Shown here: positions 28,059-36,685 of the stretch, piece after piece | How the letters are laid out: every line of letters begins with the position of its first letter | Numbering within the stretch: position 1 is the stretch's first letter | Source of the DNA: Acidobacteriota bacterium | GTDB taxonomy: Bacteria > Acidobacteriota > Vicinamibacteria > Vicinamibacterales > 2-12-FULL-66-21 | Assembly (NCBI GenBank): GCA_016184105.1 | Contig: JACPDI010000035.1 | Location: forward strand, 1-64,000 | Direction of reading: 5' to 3' | DNA length: 64,000 nucleotides | Program-made: the position numbers and the translations under genes | Notes under the pieces: generated by a model | Seen by the model: the letters and a program-made list of their open reading frames with translations, nothing else | What the model was told of the DNA's origin: nothing | Database searches by the model: none

Positions 28059-29095
28059 AGCTTCGCTTGTTGTTTGATTCGCTCGATTTCCTCGCGGACG
28101 AGGCGTTCGGCGACATCCAGCACGGTCGAGCGCACGGCGTCGCCGGTGAGGCGCGACGCGACGCGACGCGCGATCTCGTCGATCGCCGCCTCGTCCAGGG
28201 AGGACGCGGCCGGCGGCGCGGCGGGCACGCCGACCTTCTGCTCCGCGGCCAGCAGCGCCGCGAACGCGTCGGCGAGCGCCGGCGCCTGCGCCGCCGGAGG
28301 CGACTCCGGCGCGATCGTGGGAATCTCGTTGGGCGGCGGCACGGGCGCGGCGCCGCGCGTGGCCGGCAAAGTGGCAGCGGGCGCGGCCGGCGGCTCGCGT
28401 GCGGGCTCGGGCGCGCTGCCGCCCTGGCGCGATTCGAAGGGAATGTCCCAGGTGCCGAAGTCGCCGTGTGCTTCCGGCGCCGCCGGCGCCGCAAGCGGCG
28501 CGTCGAAACCCGCCGCGGGCGCGGCGTCGGTCGAGAACGCGGCGTCGAGCCGATCGAAATAGTCGTCGAGCGATTCCAGCGATCTGGCCTCGCCCCCGGG
28601 CGAGTCGGCCCGCGGGGCGGACGGCGACGCGATCTTCGGCGTCACGTCAACCGGCTTGCCTGGCGCGGGAGACGTGGCGCCGGACGGGGCCGGCGGGCCG
28701 CCCGGCGATGCCCAGAGCGAGGCCGGGCGCCGTCCCGCCAGCAGATCCTTCACGCGGTTGATGACCATCTGCGGCTCGAACGGCTTGACGAGCACGCCGT
28801 CGCACCCCACCGCGTGCGCGCGCGCTTCGTCGATCGGCTCGAACGCGCCCGTCAGGAGCAGGACGGGGATGTGCGCCGTGCGCGGGTTGCCCTTGACGTG
28901 GGCGGCCACTTCGTAGCCGTCGCGCTCGGGCATGCCGATGTCCGCCAGGACGATGTCGGGCGGCTCGGCGTCGATGCGCGTCATGGCCTGCTGTCCGTCG
29001 CCGACGGCGACGACCTGGATGTTCTCGTCCGCGAACGTCAGCTCGATGACGCGCTGGATCGTCACGCTGTCGTCGGCCAGCAGGAGCTTCGGCAT
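28055..29095 (-). CDS. Response regulator with long linker and C-terminal helix
   Basis: A 346-residue protein starting at ATG 29093-29095. Residues 1-120 are a CheY-like receiver with the acidic pair ADDS, phosphoacceptor aspartate in DIVLADIGMPERDG, LLLTGAF and LVKPFEP. A long proline/alanine linker (about 125-285) leads to a conserved helical end (LDEAAIDEIARRVASRLTGDAVRSTVLDVAERLVREEIERI). There is no DNA-binding domain. Similar receiver-linker-helix proteins occur in acidobacteria and myxobacteria; the partner kinase is not adjacent. Its stop overlaps valS. Confidence 0.82.
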   Translation of the reverse strand: MPKLLLADDSVTIQRVIELTFADENIQVVAVGDGQQAMTRIDAEPPDIVLADIGMPERDGYEVAAHVKGNPRTAHIPVLLLTGAFEPIDEARAHAVGCDGVLVKPFEPQMVINRVKDLLAGRRPASLWASPGGPPAPSGATSPAPGKPVDVTPKIASPSAPRADSPGGEARSLESLDDYFDRLDAAFSTDAAPAAGFDAPLAAPAAPEAHGDFGTWDIPFESRQGGSAPEPAREPPAAPAATLPATRGAAPVPPPNEIPTIAPESPPAAQAPALADAFAALLAAEQKVGVPAAPPAASSLDEAAIDEIARRVASRLTGDAVRSTVLDVAERLVREEIERIKQQAKL

Positions 29096-29096
29096 G

Positions 29097-29504
29097 TCAG
29101 ACAGGCTCCGTGCGCAGCCGGGCATGCTGGTCGATGAAGGCGATGATCTCCTGCATCGGCGTGCCCGGCAGGAAGATGCCGGTGATGCCCATCGCGTTCA
29201 GCTTCGGGATGTCCACATCCGGGATGATGCCGCCCACCACGACCATGACGTCGCCGAGCCCCTTTTCCTTGAGCAGCTCCATGACGCGCGGGCACGCGTG
29301 CATGTGCGCGCCGGACAGGATCGACAGGCCGATGACGTCGGCGTCCTCCTGCAGCGCGGCGCCGACGATCTGCTCGGGCGTCTGCCGCAACCCGGTATAG
29401 ATGACTTCCATGCCGGCGTCGCGCAGCGCGCGCGCGATGACCTTCGCGCCGCGGTCGTGCCCGTCCAGCCCCGGCTTCGCGATGACGACTCGTATTTTGC
29501 GCAT
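29097..29504 (-). CDS. Methylmalonyl-CoA mutase, B12-binding subunit
   Basis: 135-residue cobalamin-binding subunit of a split methylmalonyl-CoA mutase. It has the base-off motif [18 protein letters not shown] (His near residue 16), [10 protein letters not shown] and VGGIIPDVD. Together with the catalytic subunit encoded just upstream it interconverts methylmalonyl-CoA and succinyl-CoA in propionate and branched-chain breakdown. An array of heptad repeats separates the two genes. Confidence 0.93.
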   Translation of the reverse strand: MRKIRVVIAKPGLDGHDRGAKVIARALRDAGMEVIYTGLRQTPEQIVGAALQEDADVIGLSILSGAHMHACPRVMELLKEKGLGDVMVVVGGIIPDVDIPKLNAMGITGIFLPGTPMQEIIAFIDQHARLRTEPV

Positions 29505-29510
29505 AAGTTC

Positions 29511-29571
29511 CAGGTACCAGAGGCCAGGGACCAGACAGCCAACGTACCTGGCCTCTGGCCTCTGGCCCCTA
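29511..29571. repeat. Heptad array (CCAGnnn / GGCCTCT)
   Basis: Nine 7-base words in register: CCAGGTA, CCAGAGG, CCAGGGA and CCAGACA on the left, then two central words, then (GGCCTCT)x2 and GGCCCCT on the right, which are near complements of the left half. The array also supplies the stop of the mutase large-subunit gene (29569-29571). The same words are found in uvrC and in the FecR-like gene. Confidence 0.8.
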
Positions 29572-31239
29572 GATCAACGGCTCTTCCTCGTACTCCCCCC
29601 ACACCTCGCGGAGCGCGTCGCACATCTCGCCGACCGAGGCGTACGCGCGCGCGCAGTCCATGAGCGGGTACATCGTGTTCTCGCCTCCCGCCGCCGCCGC
29701 GCGCAGCGCGTCGAGCGCGCGGCGCACGGCGTCGTTGTCGCGCGACTTCTTCAGCGCGGCCAGCCGATCCACCTGCCGCTCGGCGGTGGTCTCGTCGATG
29801 TAGAGAATCGGGATCGGCTCCTCGTTCTCCATCACGAAACCGTTGACGCCCACGATGATCTTGTCGCGCCGCTCGACGGACTGCTGGAAGCGATAGGAGG
29901 CCTCGGCGATTTCCTTCTGCGGATAGCCCTGCTCGATGGCCGCGACCATCCCGCCCAGCCGGTCGATCGTGTCGACGTACTGCTTCGCGCCCTCTTCCAT
30001 GTCGAGCGTGAGCTTCTCGACGAAGTACGAGCCGCCGAGCGGGTCCACCATGTTCGTGACGCCGCTCTCGTGGGCGATGATCTGCTGGGTGCGCAGCGCG
30101 AGCGTCGCGGCCTCCGCCGTCGGCAGCGCGAGCGCCTCGTCCAGCGAGTTCGTGTGGAGCGAGTTGGTACCGCCCAGCACGGCGGAGAGCGCCTGGAGCG
30201 CCGTCCGCACGACGTTGTTGTACGGCTGCTGCGCGGTGAGCGACACGCCGGCCGTCTGCGTGTGGAAGCGCAGCTTCCACGAGCGGTCGCTCTTCGCGCC
30301 GAAGCGGTCGCGCATCACCTCGGCCCACAGCTTCCGCGCCGCGCGGTACTTCGCGATCTCCTCGAAGAAATCGCTGTGCGCGTTGAAGAAGAACGACATG
30401 CGCGGCACGAAGTCGTCCACGTCGAGCCCCGCATCCACGCCCCACTGCACGTACTCGATGCCGTCGCGCAGCGTGAACGCCAGCTCCTGGAGCGCGGTCG
30501 AGCCCGCCTCGCGGATGTGATAGCCGCTCACCGAGATCGTGTTCCAGCGGGGCACTTCCTTCGAGCAGAACGCGAACACGTCGGTGATGAAGCGCATCGA
30601 CGGCCGCGGCGGGAAGATGTACTCCTTCTGCGCGATGTATTCCTTCAGGATGTCGTTCTGGATCGTGCCGGAGAGCCGCCGCCAATCGGCCCCCTGCTTC
30701 TCGGCCACCGCGAGATACATCGCGAAGACGATCGGCGCGGGAGAGTTGATCGTCATCGACGTCGTGATCGCGCCCAGGTCGATGCCGTCGAACAACCGCC
30801 CCATGTCGGCCAGCGTGGCGATGCTGACGCCGCACTTGCCCACCTCGCCAAGCGAGAGACCGTGATCCGGGTCGCGCCCCATCAGCGTCGGCAGGTCGAA
30901 GGCCACGCTCAACCCGGTGCCGCCCGCCTTCAGCAGCTGCTTGTAGCGCGCGTTGGTCTCTTCCGGCGTCCCGAACCCGGCAAACTGCCGCATGGTCCAG
31001 AGCTTGCCGCGGTAGCCGGTGGGATGAATGCCGCGCGTGTAGGGAAACTCGCCGGGATGCCCGAGGTCGCGCTGGTAGTCGAGCCCGGCCACCTCGTCCG
31101 GGGTGTAGAGCCGGTCGATCTCGCGGCCGGAAATCGTCGTGAACGGCAGGCCGCGCTCCGGGCTCTTCTTGAGCACGACCGCGAGCGTTTCGCGCTCCCA
31201 ACGCTGCTTGTCGGTCTCGGCGGTGACGCTCTTGGGCAT
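29569..31239 (-). CDS. Methylmalonyl-CoA mutase, catalytic (large) subunit
   Basis: TIM-barrel catalytic subunit of 556 residues. It begins with the usual [12 protein letters not shown] and [24 protein letters not shown] sequences. Others are [43 protein letters not shown] and [23 protein letters not shown]. It stops before the B12 domain, which is a separate gene downstream. A TATAAT only 9 bases before the ATG suggests a leaderless message. Confidence 0.95.
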   Translation of the reverse strand: MPKSVTAETDKQRWERETLAVVLKKSPERGLPFTTISGREIDRLYTPDEVAGLDYQRDLGHPGEFPYTRGIHPTGYRGKLWTMRQFAGFGTPEETNARYKQLLKAGGTGLSVAFDLPTLMGRDPDHGLSLGEVGKCGVSIATLADMGRLFDGIDLGAITTSMTINSPAPIVFAMYLAVAEKQGADWRRLSGTIQNDILKEYIAQKEYIFPPRPSMRFITDVFAFCSKEVPRWNTISVSGYHIREAGSTALQELAFTLRDGIEYVQWGVDAGLDVDDFVPRMSFFFNAHSDFFEEIAKYRAARKLWAEVMRDRFGAKSDRSWKLRFHTQTAGVSLTAQQPYNNVVRTALQALSAVLGGTNSLHTNSLDEALALPTAEAATLALRTQQIIAHESGVTNMVDPLGGSYFVEKLTLDMEEGAKQYVDTIDRLGGMVAAIEQGYPQKEIAEASYRFQQSVERRDKIIVGVNGFVMENEEPIPILYIDETTAERQVDRLAALKKSRDNDAVRRALDALRAAAAGGENTMYPLMDCARAYASVGEMCDALREVWGEYEEEPLI

Positions 31240-31248
31240 GACGCATCA

Positions 31249-31254
31249 ATTATA
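31249..31254 (-). promoter_or_regulatory. Possible -10 element of the mutase operon
   Basis: On the minus strand a perfect TATAAT (31249-31254) ends nine bases before the mutase ATG (31237-31239). No good -35 is seen 16-18 bases upstream. If used, transcription would start about two to three bases before the ATG, giving a leaderless mRNA for the long minus-strand run. Confidence 0.4.
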
Positions 31255-31260
31255 TAGAAG

Positions 31261-31583
31261 GCTTGCCGCGTCACGCGCGGAACACGCAGACTCAATTGGG
31301 CTTCCGCGCATTGCACGCGTCCTGACCCGCGCGTCCGTGCCCCGGCCGGCGACGCGAGCCGGTCGGTGGCGGTCGCCGAGCACGCGCCAGCGATTTCACA
31401 CGTTCGGCTGCCGGGAAATCGGCGAGACCACGGCGCGGCAGGAGGAGGGCGCGCGCCGGAGAGGTAGGACTGCTCGACGCCGTCGAGGTCGAGAAAGAAA
31501 GCTGCGTAGGCGGCCTGACACCTTCTCTTAAAACGTGGTACTTGAGCCGCTTAGGAACGATGTGCTATTTCGCTTTTATTGTG
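31261..31583. other. Gap without recognisable gene
   Basis: About 320 bases between the mutase promoter region and the start of the leader RNA region. It holds no convincing coding frame, tRNA or repeat. The left part is GC-rich like the chromosome; composition falls toward 31500. It may mark the junction of the lower-GC insert that follows. Confidence 0.5.
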
Positions 31584-31584
31584 C

Positions 31585-31614
31585 TTGACGCGGCAGGTAA
31601 TGGGGGCTTATATT
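31585..31614 (+). promoter_or_regulatory. Promoter-like sequence before the leader RNA
   Basis: TTGACG (31585-31590) and TATATT (31609-31614) with an 18-base spacer. If this is the promoter, transcription starts near 31621 and the RNA lacks the left arm of stem P1. An alternative with TTGAGC around 31543-31548 and TATTTC around 31567 would include it. Confidence 0.5.
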
Positions 31615-31725
31615 GAGTGGCGTTGTAGCCCATCGCTGAGGTTCTCTGTACTGAGAACTGCAATCTCGGCGGTAATATTAGCCCCAGGGGGTACGCCGTC
31701 AGGCGATACCCCCTGATGTTTTTTT
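31603..31725 (+). ncRNA. Candidate structured leader RNA or small RNA upstream of the NYN gene
   Basis: Four nested pairings can be drawn by eye. P1 is GGGGCTTATATT (31603-31614) with AATATTAGCCCC (31674-31685), 11 of 12 paired. P2 is CGCTGAG (31634-31640) with CTCGGCG (31665-31671). P3 is GTTCTC (31641-31646) with GAGAAC (31653-31658). Directly after P1 ends, a terminator hairpin begins at 31686. The RNA ends about ten bases before the ribosome-binding site of the NYN gene, so it could be an attenuator or riboswitch-like leader, or an independent small RNA of 100-120 bases. I do not recognise a known RNA family. Confidence 0.5.
31686..31725 (+). terminator. Strong intrinsic terminator before the NYN gene
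   Basis: AGGGGGTA plus CGCC (31686-31697), loop GTCA, then GGCG, a bulged A and TACCCCCT (31702-31714). This makes a 12-pair stem, followed after four bases by seven T (31719-31725). It lies between the promoter-like sequence and the NYN start, so most transcripts would end here unless read-through is allowed. Confidence 0.85.
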
Positions 31726-31747
31726 GAGGGTAAAAGAGAGGGCTGCA

Positions 31748-32428
31748 ATGCCACGAGATTCGACTTCCGCGCCTGCCGCTTCCAGCACCAATATCACAAT
31801 CACGCGAGTCCGTGTGTTTGTGGACTACTGGAACTTTCAACTCACGTTGAACGAGCGGATCGCCAAAAGCAAAAAGCTGGCAGACACTCGATTCCAAATC
31901 GAATGGCGGAAATTGGGTCCGTGGCTTGCCGCTCGTGCGTGCGAGGCGGCGGGCCTCTCCGGGCATTCGTTTGAAGGCGCACACCTGTACGTCTCGTACG
32001 ATCCCCGCAAGGAGTCGGACAAGAAGTTCTTTGGCTGGGTTAATTCGTGGTTGACGAAGCAGCCGGGATTGATCGTCGAGTGCCGAGAACGGAAACCGAA
32101 GGCGGCGCCCGACTGTCCGGAATGCCATCAAACCATTGCCGATTGTCCGCATTGCAAGAGACCAATTCGACCAAGTCAAGAAAAGGGCGTCGACACATTG
32201 ATCGCGACCGACATGATTCGCTTGGCTTGGGAGAGCGCGTACGACCTGGCCGTGCTTGCGACCTCGGACCGCGACCTGGTTCCGGCCGTGGAATTTCTGA
32301 ATACGAAGGGCCGAAAGGTCGTTCACGCCGCGTTGCCGCCGAAGGGGGCGGACCTGTCGAGCGTGTCGTGGGCGATGTTCGATGTCTTCGACCGGTACAC
32401 AGAAATCGAACGTCCGCCTGTAAAGTAG
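31748..32428 (+). CDS. NYN-domain protein with zinc-ribbon-like insert
   Basis: A 226-residue protein of the NYN/LabA-like PIN-fold group, which are metal-dependent ribonucleases. Conserved acidic positions are visible in VRVFVDYWNFQL (near residue 20), EKGVDTLIATDMIRLAWE and LAVLATSDRDLVPAVEFL. A CPECHQ...CPHCK insert (about residues 122-138) could hold zinc. ATG 31748 follows a GAGAGGG box; an earlier TTG at 31724 lies within the terminator tail. Base composition is clearly lower in GC than the neighbours (50% in 32161-32220 against 73% in 33001-33060), suggesting acquisition. It is preceded by a structured RNA and a terminator. Substrate unknown. Confidence 0.85.
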   Translation: MPRDSTSAPAASSTNITITRVRVFVDYWNFQLTLNERIAKSKKLADTRFQIEWRKLGPWLAARACEAAGLSGHSFEGAHLYVSYDPRKESDKKFFGWVNSWLTKQPGLIVECRERKPKAAPDCPECHQTIADCPHCKRPIRPSQEKGVDTLIATDMIRLAWESAYDLAVLATSDRDLVPAVEFLNTKGRKVVHAALPPKGADLSSVSWAMFDVFDRYTEIERPPVK

Positions 32429-32445
32429 CCGAACGACACGGCTCA
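32429..32445. terminator. Weak hairpin after the NYN gene
   Basis: A short AGCCG / CGGCT stem directly follows the NYN stop codon and has no T-run. It could weakly end transcription or be chance. Confidence 0.25.
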
Positions 32446-32594
32446 GCGAAAGTTGACCACTGCCGGGTGCGGCGCGCGGGTGGACAGCGGCGGTGTTTCA
32501 CGCTACGCTGGAGGGTCTTCGCGCCGCCTCATGGCACCGGTGATGCACCGTCCTCTCACCTGCGCGCGTCGCCTGTACGCGCGAGGTACCCCCA

Positions 32595-33902
32595 ATGAGC
32601 ACAGCCATCATGTCGGAACACACATCATTCAACGCGTTTGAAATGGCGCAGCGGCAGTTCGACCGCGTCGCCGATCTGCTCGATCTCGACCGCGCGACGC
32701 GAGAGCTGCTCCGCGTCCCGCAGCGCGAGTACCACTTCACCATTCCCGTCCGGATGGACGACGGGCACGTGAAGATCTTCCCCGGCTTCCGGGTGCAGCA
32801 CAACGACGCGCGCGGCCCGTCCAAGGGGGGCATCCGCTTTCACCCTCAGGAGACGATCGACACCGTCCGCGCGCTCGCGATGTGGATGTCCTGGAAGTGC
32901 GCGGTGGTGGACATCCCGCTCGGCGGCGGCAAGGGGGGCGTCGTCTGCGACCCGCACAATCTCAGCGCGCACGAGCAGGAGCTGGTTTGCCGCGGCTGGG
33001 TGCGCCAGGTCGCGCGCGACATCGGCCCGCTCGTCGATGTGCCCGCGCCCGACGTCATGACCAACCCGCAGCACATGGTGTGGATGCTCGACGAGTTCGA
33101 GACCATCAATAAAGGCCAGCACTACCCGGGTTTGATCACCGGCAAGCCGGTGGGGCTCGGCGGGTCGCTCGGCCGCACCGAGGCGACGGGCTACGGCGTG
33201 GTCTTCACCATCCGCGAGGCGCTGAAGGCCATGGGCGCCAGGATCGACGGGTGCACCGCCAGCGTCCAGGGCTTCGGCAACGTCGCGCAGTACGCGATCC
33301 AGCTGTTCACCAACCTGGGCGGGAAAGTGATCGCGGTCTCGTCGTGGGATCAGAAGGATCAGGCCGCGTACACCTGCCGCCGGGCCGACGGCCTGCAGTT
33401 CGACTCGCTCATGCAGATCACCGACAAGTTCGGCGGGATCGACAAGGCCAAGGCGCGGGACATCGGGTGCGAGATCCTGCCCGGCGGCGCCTGGATCGAG
33501 CAGGAAGTGGACGTAGTGATTCCCGCGGCGCTCGAGAACCAGGTGCGCGCGGACAACGTCGAGAAGATCGCCCGCAGCGTCCGCGTTCTCGCCGAGGGAG
33601 CGAACGGCCCGACGGCGCCGGAAGCCGACGAGGTGCTGAAGAAGCGGAACATCTTCAACATTCCCGACTTCCTCGCCAACGCCGGCGGCGTCACCTGCAG
33701 CTACTTCGAGCAGGTGCAGAGCAACATGAACTACTACTGGGAGCGCGAAGAGGTCCTGAGCAAGCTGGACACGAAGATGACCAGCGCGTTTGCGGGCGTC
33801 TACGACATCGCGCAGCGCCAGAAGCTCTACATGCGCGACGCCGCCTACGTCGTCGCCATCAACCGCGTCGCCCGGGCGTGCAGGGATCGAGGGTGGGTAT
33901 AG
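32595..33902 (+). CDS. gdhA: Glutamate dehydrogenase (Glu/Leu/Phe/Val family)
   Basis: NAD(P)-dependent interconversion of glutamate and 2-oxoglutarate plus ammonia, in the cytosol. The 435-residue protein has the substrate region VQHNDARGPSKGGIRFHP, the catalytic lysine region ALAMWMSWKCAVVDIPLGGGKGGV, PAPDVMTN and the Rossmann motif VQGFGNVAQYA. GAGGT stands before ATG 32595; ATG 32610 is an alternative. A strong hairpin terminator follows the stop. The size and motifs fit the hexameric 50-kDa GDH class. Confidence 0.95.
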   Translation: MSTAIMSEHTSFNAFEMAQRQFDRVADLLDLDRATRELLRVPQREYHFTIPVRMDDGHVKIFPGFRVQHNDARGPSKGGIRFHPQETIDTVRALAMWMSWKCAVVDIPLGGGKGGVVCDPHNLSAHEQELVCRGWVRQVARDIGPLVDVPAPDVMTNPQHMVWMLDEFETINKGQHYPGLITGKPVGLGGSLGRTEATGYGVVFTIREALKAMGARIDGCTASVQGFGNVAQYAIQLFTNLGGKVIAVSSWDQKDQAAYTCRRADGLQFDSLMQITDKFGGIDKAKARDIGCEILPGGAWIEQEVDVVIPAALENQVRADNVEKIARSVRVLAEGANGPTAPEADEVLKKRNIFNIPDFLANAGGVTCSYFEQVQSNMNYYWEREEVLSKLDTKMTSAFAGVYDIAQRQKLYMRDAAYVVAINRVARACRDRGWV

Positions 33903-33911
33903 CTGTACACT

Positions 33912-33947
33912 AAGGGCCGCACGTCCCTGTGGGCGTGCGGCCCTTTT
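33912..33947 (+). terminator. Terminator of gdhA, abutting the next start
   Basis: Perfect 12-pair stem (AAGGGCCGCACG 33912-33923, complement 33934-33945) with a ten-base loop and a short TT tail. The right arm ends four bases before the ATG of the next gene (33950), so a ribosome-binding site would lie inside the hairpin. Confidence 0.75.
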
Positions 33948-33949
33948 CC

Positions 33950-36661
33950 ATGTCCGACTGGCAGTCCGTCGTTTCATTCCTCCGCGAGAGTGACCCGGCT
34001 CTCCTCGGCCGTATCACCCGGCGCATGGTGAACCACCTGTGCTGGCGGGGGATCAACGAGGCGCAGCCGTTGCTGCAACGCGCCGCCGCGGGGCTGCCGG
34101 AAGAAGACGCCCTGACCGACAACCAGCCGATCGCGGTGCGGGCCGCGACCGCTCCGGTCGAGGAAACCTTCGGCATCGCGTCGCGCCACCTCGCGCCCGA
34201 GGAAATCCTCAAGGACCTCGAAAAGTGGATCAAGGACGACAAGTCCGGCATCCTCATCGAGGCGGTCCAGCGGCAGCACCGGTCGCTCTCCGACATCGCG
34301 CAGGCGCTGCACTTCCAGGAGCATTTCGCCGGGCGGGACCGCGAGCTGTCGCGTGCCGTCCGCACGGGGCTGCGCGCGGCGCTCGCCCGCCGCCTCCTGA
34401 CCGACGACATCGAGTTCGTCGCCAAGGCGAAGCGGTTCATCGGCGTCGAGGACTACAGCCGCGTGCTCTCTCGAACGGTCGACGCCGCGAGCAGTCACGG
34501 GAAGCTGGGCGGGAAGGCGTCCGGACTGCTGCTCGCCGCCGCGATCATCGGCCGCGCGCACGAGGACGCGGAGCTCCTCGGTGAGATCAACGTTCCCAAG
34601 ACGTGGTACCTCACCTCGGACGCCGCGCTCGCCTTCTTCGAGTACAACGAGCTGGACGACGTGCAGAACCGGAAGTACCTGGACATCGAGCAGATCCGGC
34701 GCGAGTACCCGCAGATCGTGCAGGTGTTCAAGCACTCCGAGTTCCCGCCGGACCTCGTGGAGGGCCTGTCGAACGCGCTCGACGACTTCGGCGAGGTCCC
34801 GCTGATCGTCCGCAGCTCGTCGCTGCTCGAGGACCGCATCGGCAGCTCGTTCTCCGGGAAGTACAAGAGCCTGTTCCTCGCCAACCAGGGCACGAAGCGG
34901 GAGCGGCTGGCCGCGCTGCTCGATGCGATCGCCGAGGTCTACGCCTCGGTCTTCGGCCCCGACCCCATCGAGTACCGCGCGGCCCGCGGGCTCCTCGACT
35001 TCTACGAGGAGATGGCGATCATGATCCAGGCGGTGGTCGGCACGCGGGTCGGGCCCTACTTCCTCCCGGCGTACGGCGGCGTCGCGTTCAGCCGCAACGA
35101 GTTCCGGTGGTCGCCGCGCATCCGGCGGCAGGACGGGCTCCTCCGGCTCGTGCCGGGCCTCGGCACCCGCGCGGTCGATCGGGTCAGCGACGACTACCCG
35201 GTGCTCATCGCGCCGGGGCAGCCGGGCCTGCGCGTGAACGTCACGCGCGAGGAGATCGAGCGCTACTCGCCCAAGAAGATCGACGTCATCAACCTGGAGA
35301 CGCGGCAGTTCGAGACGGTGCTCGTCTCCGACCTGATCGCGCAGCACGGCGACGAGTACCCGATGGTCCGCCGGATCATCTCCGTCATGGATGAAAGCGG
35401 CGTGCTGCGGATGCCCCCGTTCGGGTGGAACCCGAAGCGCGCGGTGACGGTCGTGACCTTCGAAGGGCTGGTGCGCGACACGCGCTTCATCGCGAAGATG
35501 CGGGCGCTGCTGCGCGTGCTCAGCGACAAGCTCGAGATGCCGGTCGACATCGAGTTCGCGTCCGATGGCGAACGGTTCTACCTGCTGCAGTGCCGCCCCC
35601 AGAGCTCCGCGGCCGCCGAGGCGGCCGTCTCGGTGCCCCAGGACGTGCCGCGCGACCGCGTGCTGTTCTCGACGAAGCGGTACGTGTCCGACGGGCGCGT
35701 CCCCAACCTCACGCACATCGTGTACGTCGATCCGGAAGGCTACCAGTCGCTCGCGAAGCGCACCGACCTGATCGAGGTGGGCCGTGCCGTGGGACGGCTG
35801 AACAAGCTGCTGCCGAAGCGGCGTTTCGTGCTCATCGGGCCGGGGCGCTGGGGCAGCCGCGGCGACATCCGGCTGGGCGTGCAGGTCACCTATTCGGACA
35901 TCAACCACTCCGCGATGCTGATCGAAGTGGCGGCGCGCCGCGGCAGCTACGTGCCGGAACTGTCGTTCGGCACCCACTTCTTCCAGGACCTGGTGGAGTC
36001 GGCGATCAGGTATCTGCCGATCTTCCCCGACGACCCCGACACGATCTTCGACGTCAACTTCCTGCAGACCAGGCCGAGCGTCCTGGCCGCCATGCTCCCG
36101 AAGTACGCGCACCTGGCGCGCGCGATCCGCGTCATCGACGTCGCCGAGGCCACGGGCGGGCTCACGCTGCGCGTCCTGATGAACGCCGACCAGGAGCAGG
36201 CGCTCGGGATGTTTGCGGAGCCCGAAGCCGTGCAGGCGCGGAGCCTCCGGGCCGTGGAGCCGGCGGCGGCGCCGCCGTCCTACTCGAGCGACGAGCACTC
36301 GCGCTGGCGCATGCGAATGGCGGAACGCATCGCCGAGGAGGCGGACATCGACCGCCTCGGGATCGAAGCGTTCTATGTCTTCGGGAGCACCCGGAACGGG
36401 ACGGCGGGCGCGTCGAGCGACATCGACCTGCTCGTGCACTTCGCCGGCAGCTACAACCAGCGGCGCGCCCTCATGGACTGGCTCGACGGCTGGAGCGCCG
36501 CCCTCGCCGAGACGAACTACCTGCGCACCGGCCGCCGCACCCCCCGCCTCCTCGACGTGCACATCGTCACCGATGACGATGTCGCGCTCAGGCGCGGGTA
36601 CGCGGTGAAGATCGGGGCCGCGACCGACGCGGCGCGGCCGCTGCGCGTGCGCGGGCGATAG
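33950..36661 (+). CDS. PEP/pyruvate-binding protein fused to a nucleotidyltransferase
   Basis: A 903-residue protein. After a helical N-terminal region (about 1-170), residues about 180-560 form a PPDK-N/PEP synthase-type ATP-grasp (IVRSSSLLEDRIGSSFSGKYKS near 300, ending with ERFYLLQCRPQ). A less familiar region of about 190 residues follows (RFVLIGPGRWGSRGDI). The last 125 residues contain YVFGSTRNGTAGASSDIDLLVHF, the GS...DxD signature of MNT-type nucleotidyltransferases. The phosphohistidine and PEP-binding barrel domains of true PEP synthase are absent. The role is unknown; a nucleotidyl- or phosphoryl-transfer regulator of metabolism is conceivable. ATG 33950 lies just after the gdhA terminator. 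Confidence 0.82.
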   Translation: MSDWQSVVSFLRESDPALLGRITRRMVNHLCWRGINEAQPLLQRAAAGLPEEDALTDNQPIAVRAATAPVEETFGIASRHLAPEEILKDLEKWIKDDKSGILIEAVQRQHRSLSDIAQALHFQEHFAGRDRELSRAVRTGLRAALARRLLTDDIEFVAKAKRFIGVEDYSRVLSRTVDAASSHGKLGGKASGLLLAAAIIGRAHEDAELLGEINVPKTWYLTSDAALAFFEYNELDDVQNRKYLDIEQIRREYPQIVQVFKHSEFPPDLVEGLSNALDDFGEVPLIVRSSSLLEDRIGSSFSGKYKSLFLANQGTKRERLAALLDAIAEVYASVFGPDPIEYRAARGLLDFYEEMAIMIQAVVGTRVGPYFLPAYGGVAFSRNEFRWSPRIRRQDGLLRLVPGLGTRAVDRVSDDYPVLIAPGQPGLRVNVTREEIERYSPKKIDVINLETRQFETVLVSDLIAQHGDEYPMVRRIISVMDESGVLRMPPFGWNPKRAVTVVTFEGLVRDTRFIAKMRALLRVLSDKLEMPVDIEFASDGERFYLLQCRPQSSAAAEAAVSVPQDVPRDRVLFSTKRYVSDGRVPNLTHIVYVDPEGYQSLAKRTDLIEVGRAVGRLNKLLPKRRFVLIGPGRWGSRGDIRLGVQVTYSDINHSAMLIEVAARRGSYVPELSFGTHFFQDLVESAIRYLPIFPDDPDTIFDVNFLQTRPSVLAAMLPKYAHLARAIRVIDVAEATGGLTLRVLMNADQEQALGMFAEPEAVQARSLRAVEPAAAPPSYSSDEHSRWRMRMAERIAEEADIDRLGIEAFYVFGSTRNGTAGASSDIDLLVHFAGSYNQRRALMDWLDGWSAALAETNYLRTGRRTPRLLDVHIVTDDDVALRRGYAVKIGAATDAARPLRVRGR

Positions 36662-36685
36662 TCAGTGGATTGAGCCCGGCCGACG

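Noticed and set aside
25803-28562. Plus-strand open frame of about 900 codons opposite valS
   Set aside because: Arginine/valine/histidine-rich shadow translation; the minus strand carries an unmistakable synthetase.
31139-31531. Open frame of 130 codons over the gap after the mutase gene
   Set aside because: Overlaps the mutase start on the other strand, arginine-rich shadow composition, no ribosome-binding site.
33974-36562. Minus-strand frame of about 860 codons opposite the PEP-binding fusion gene
   Set aside because: Shadow of the real plus-strand gene; no domain recognisable.
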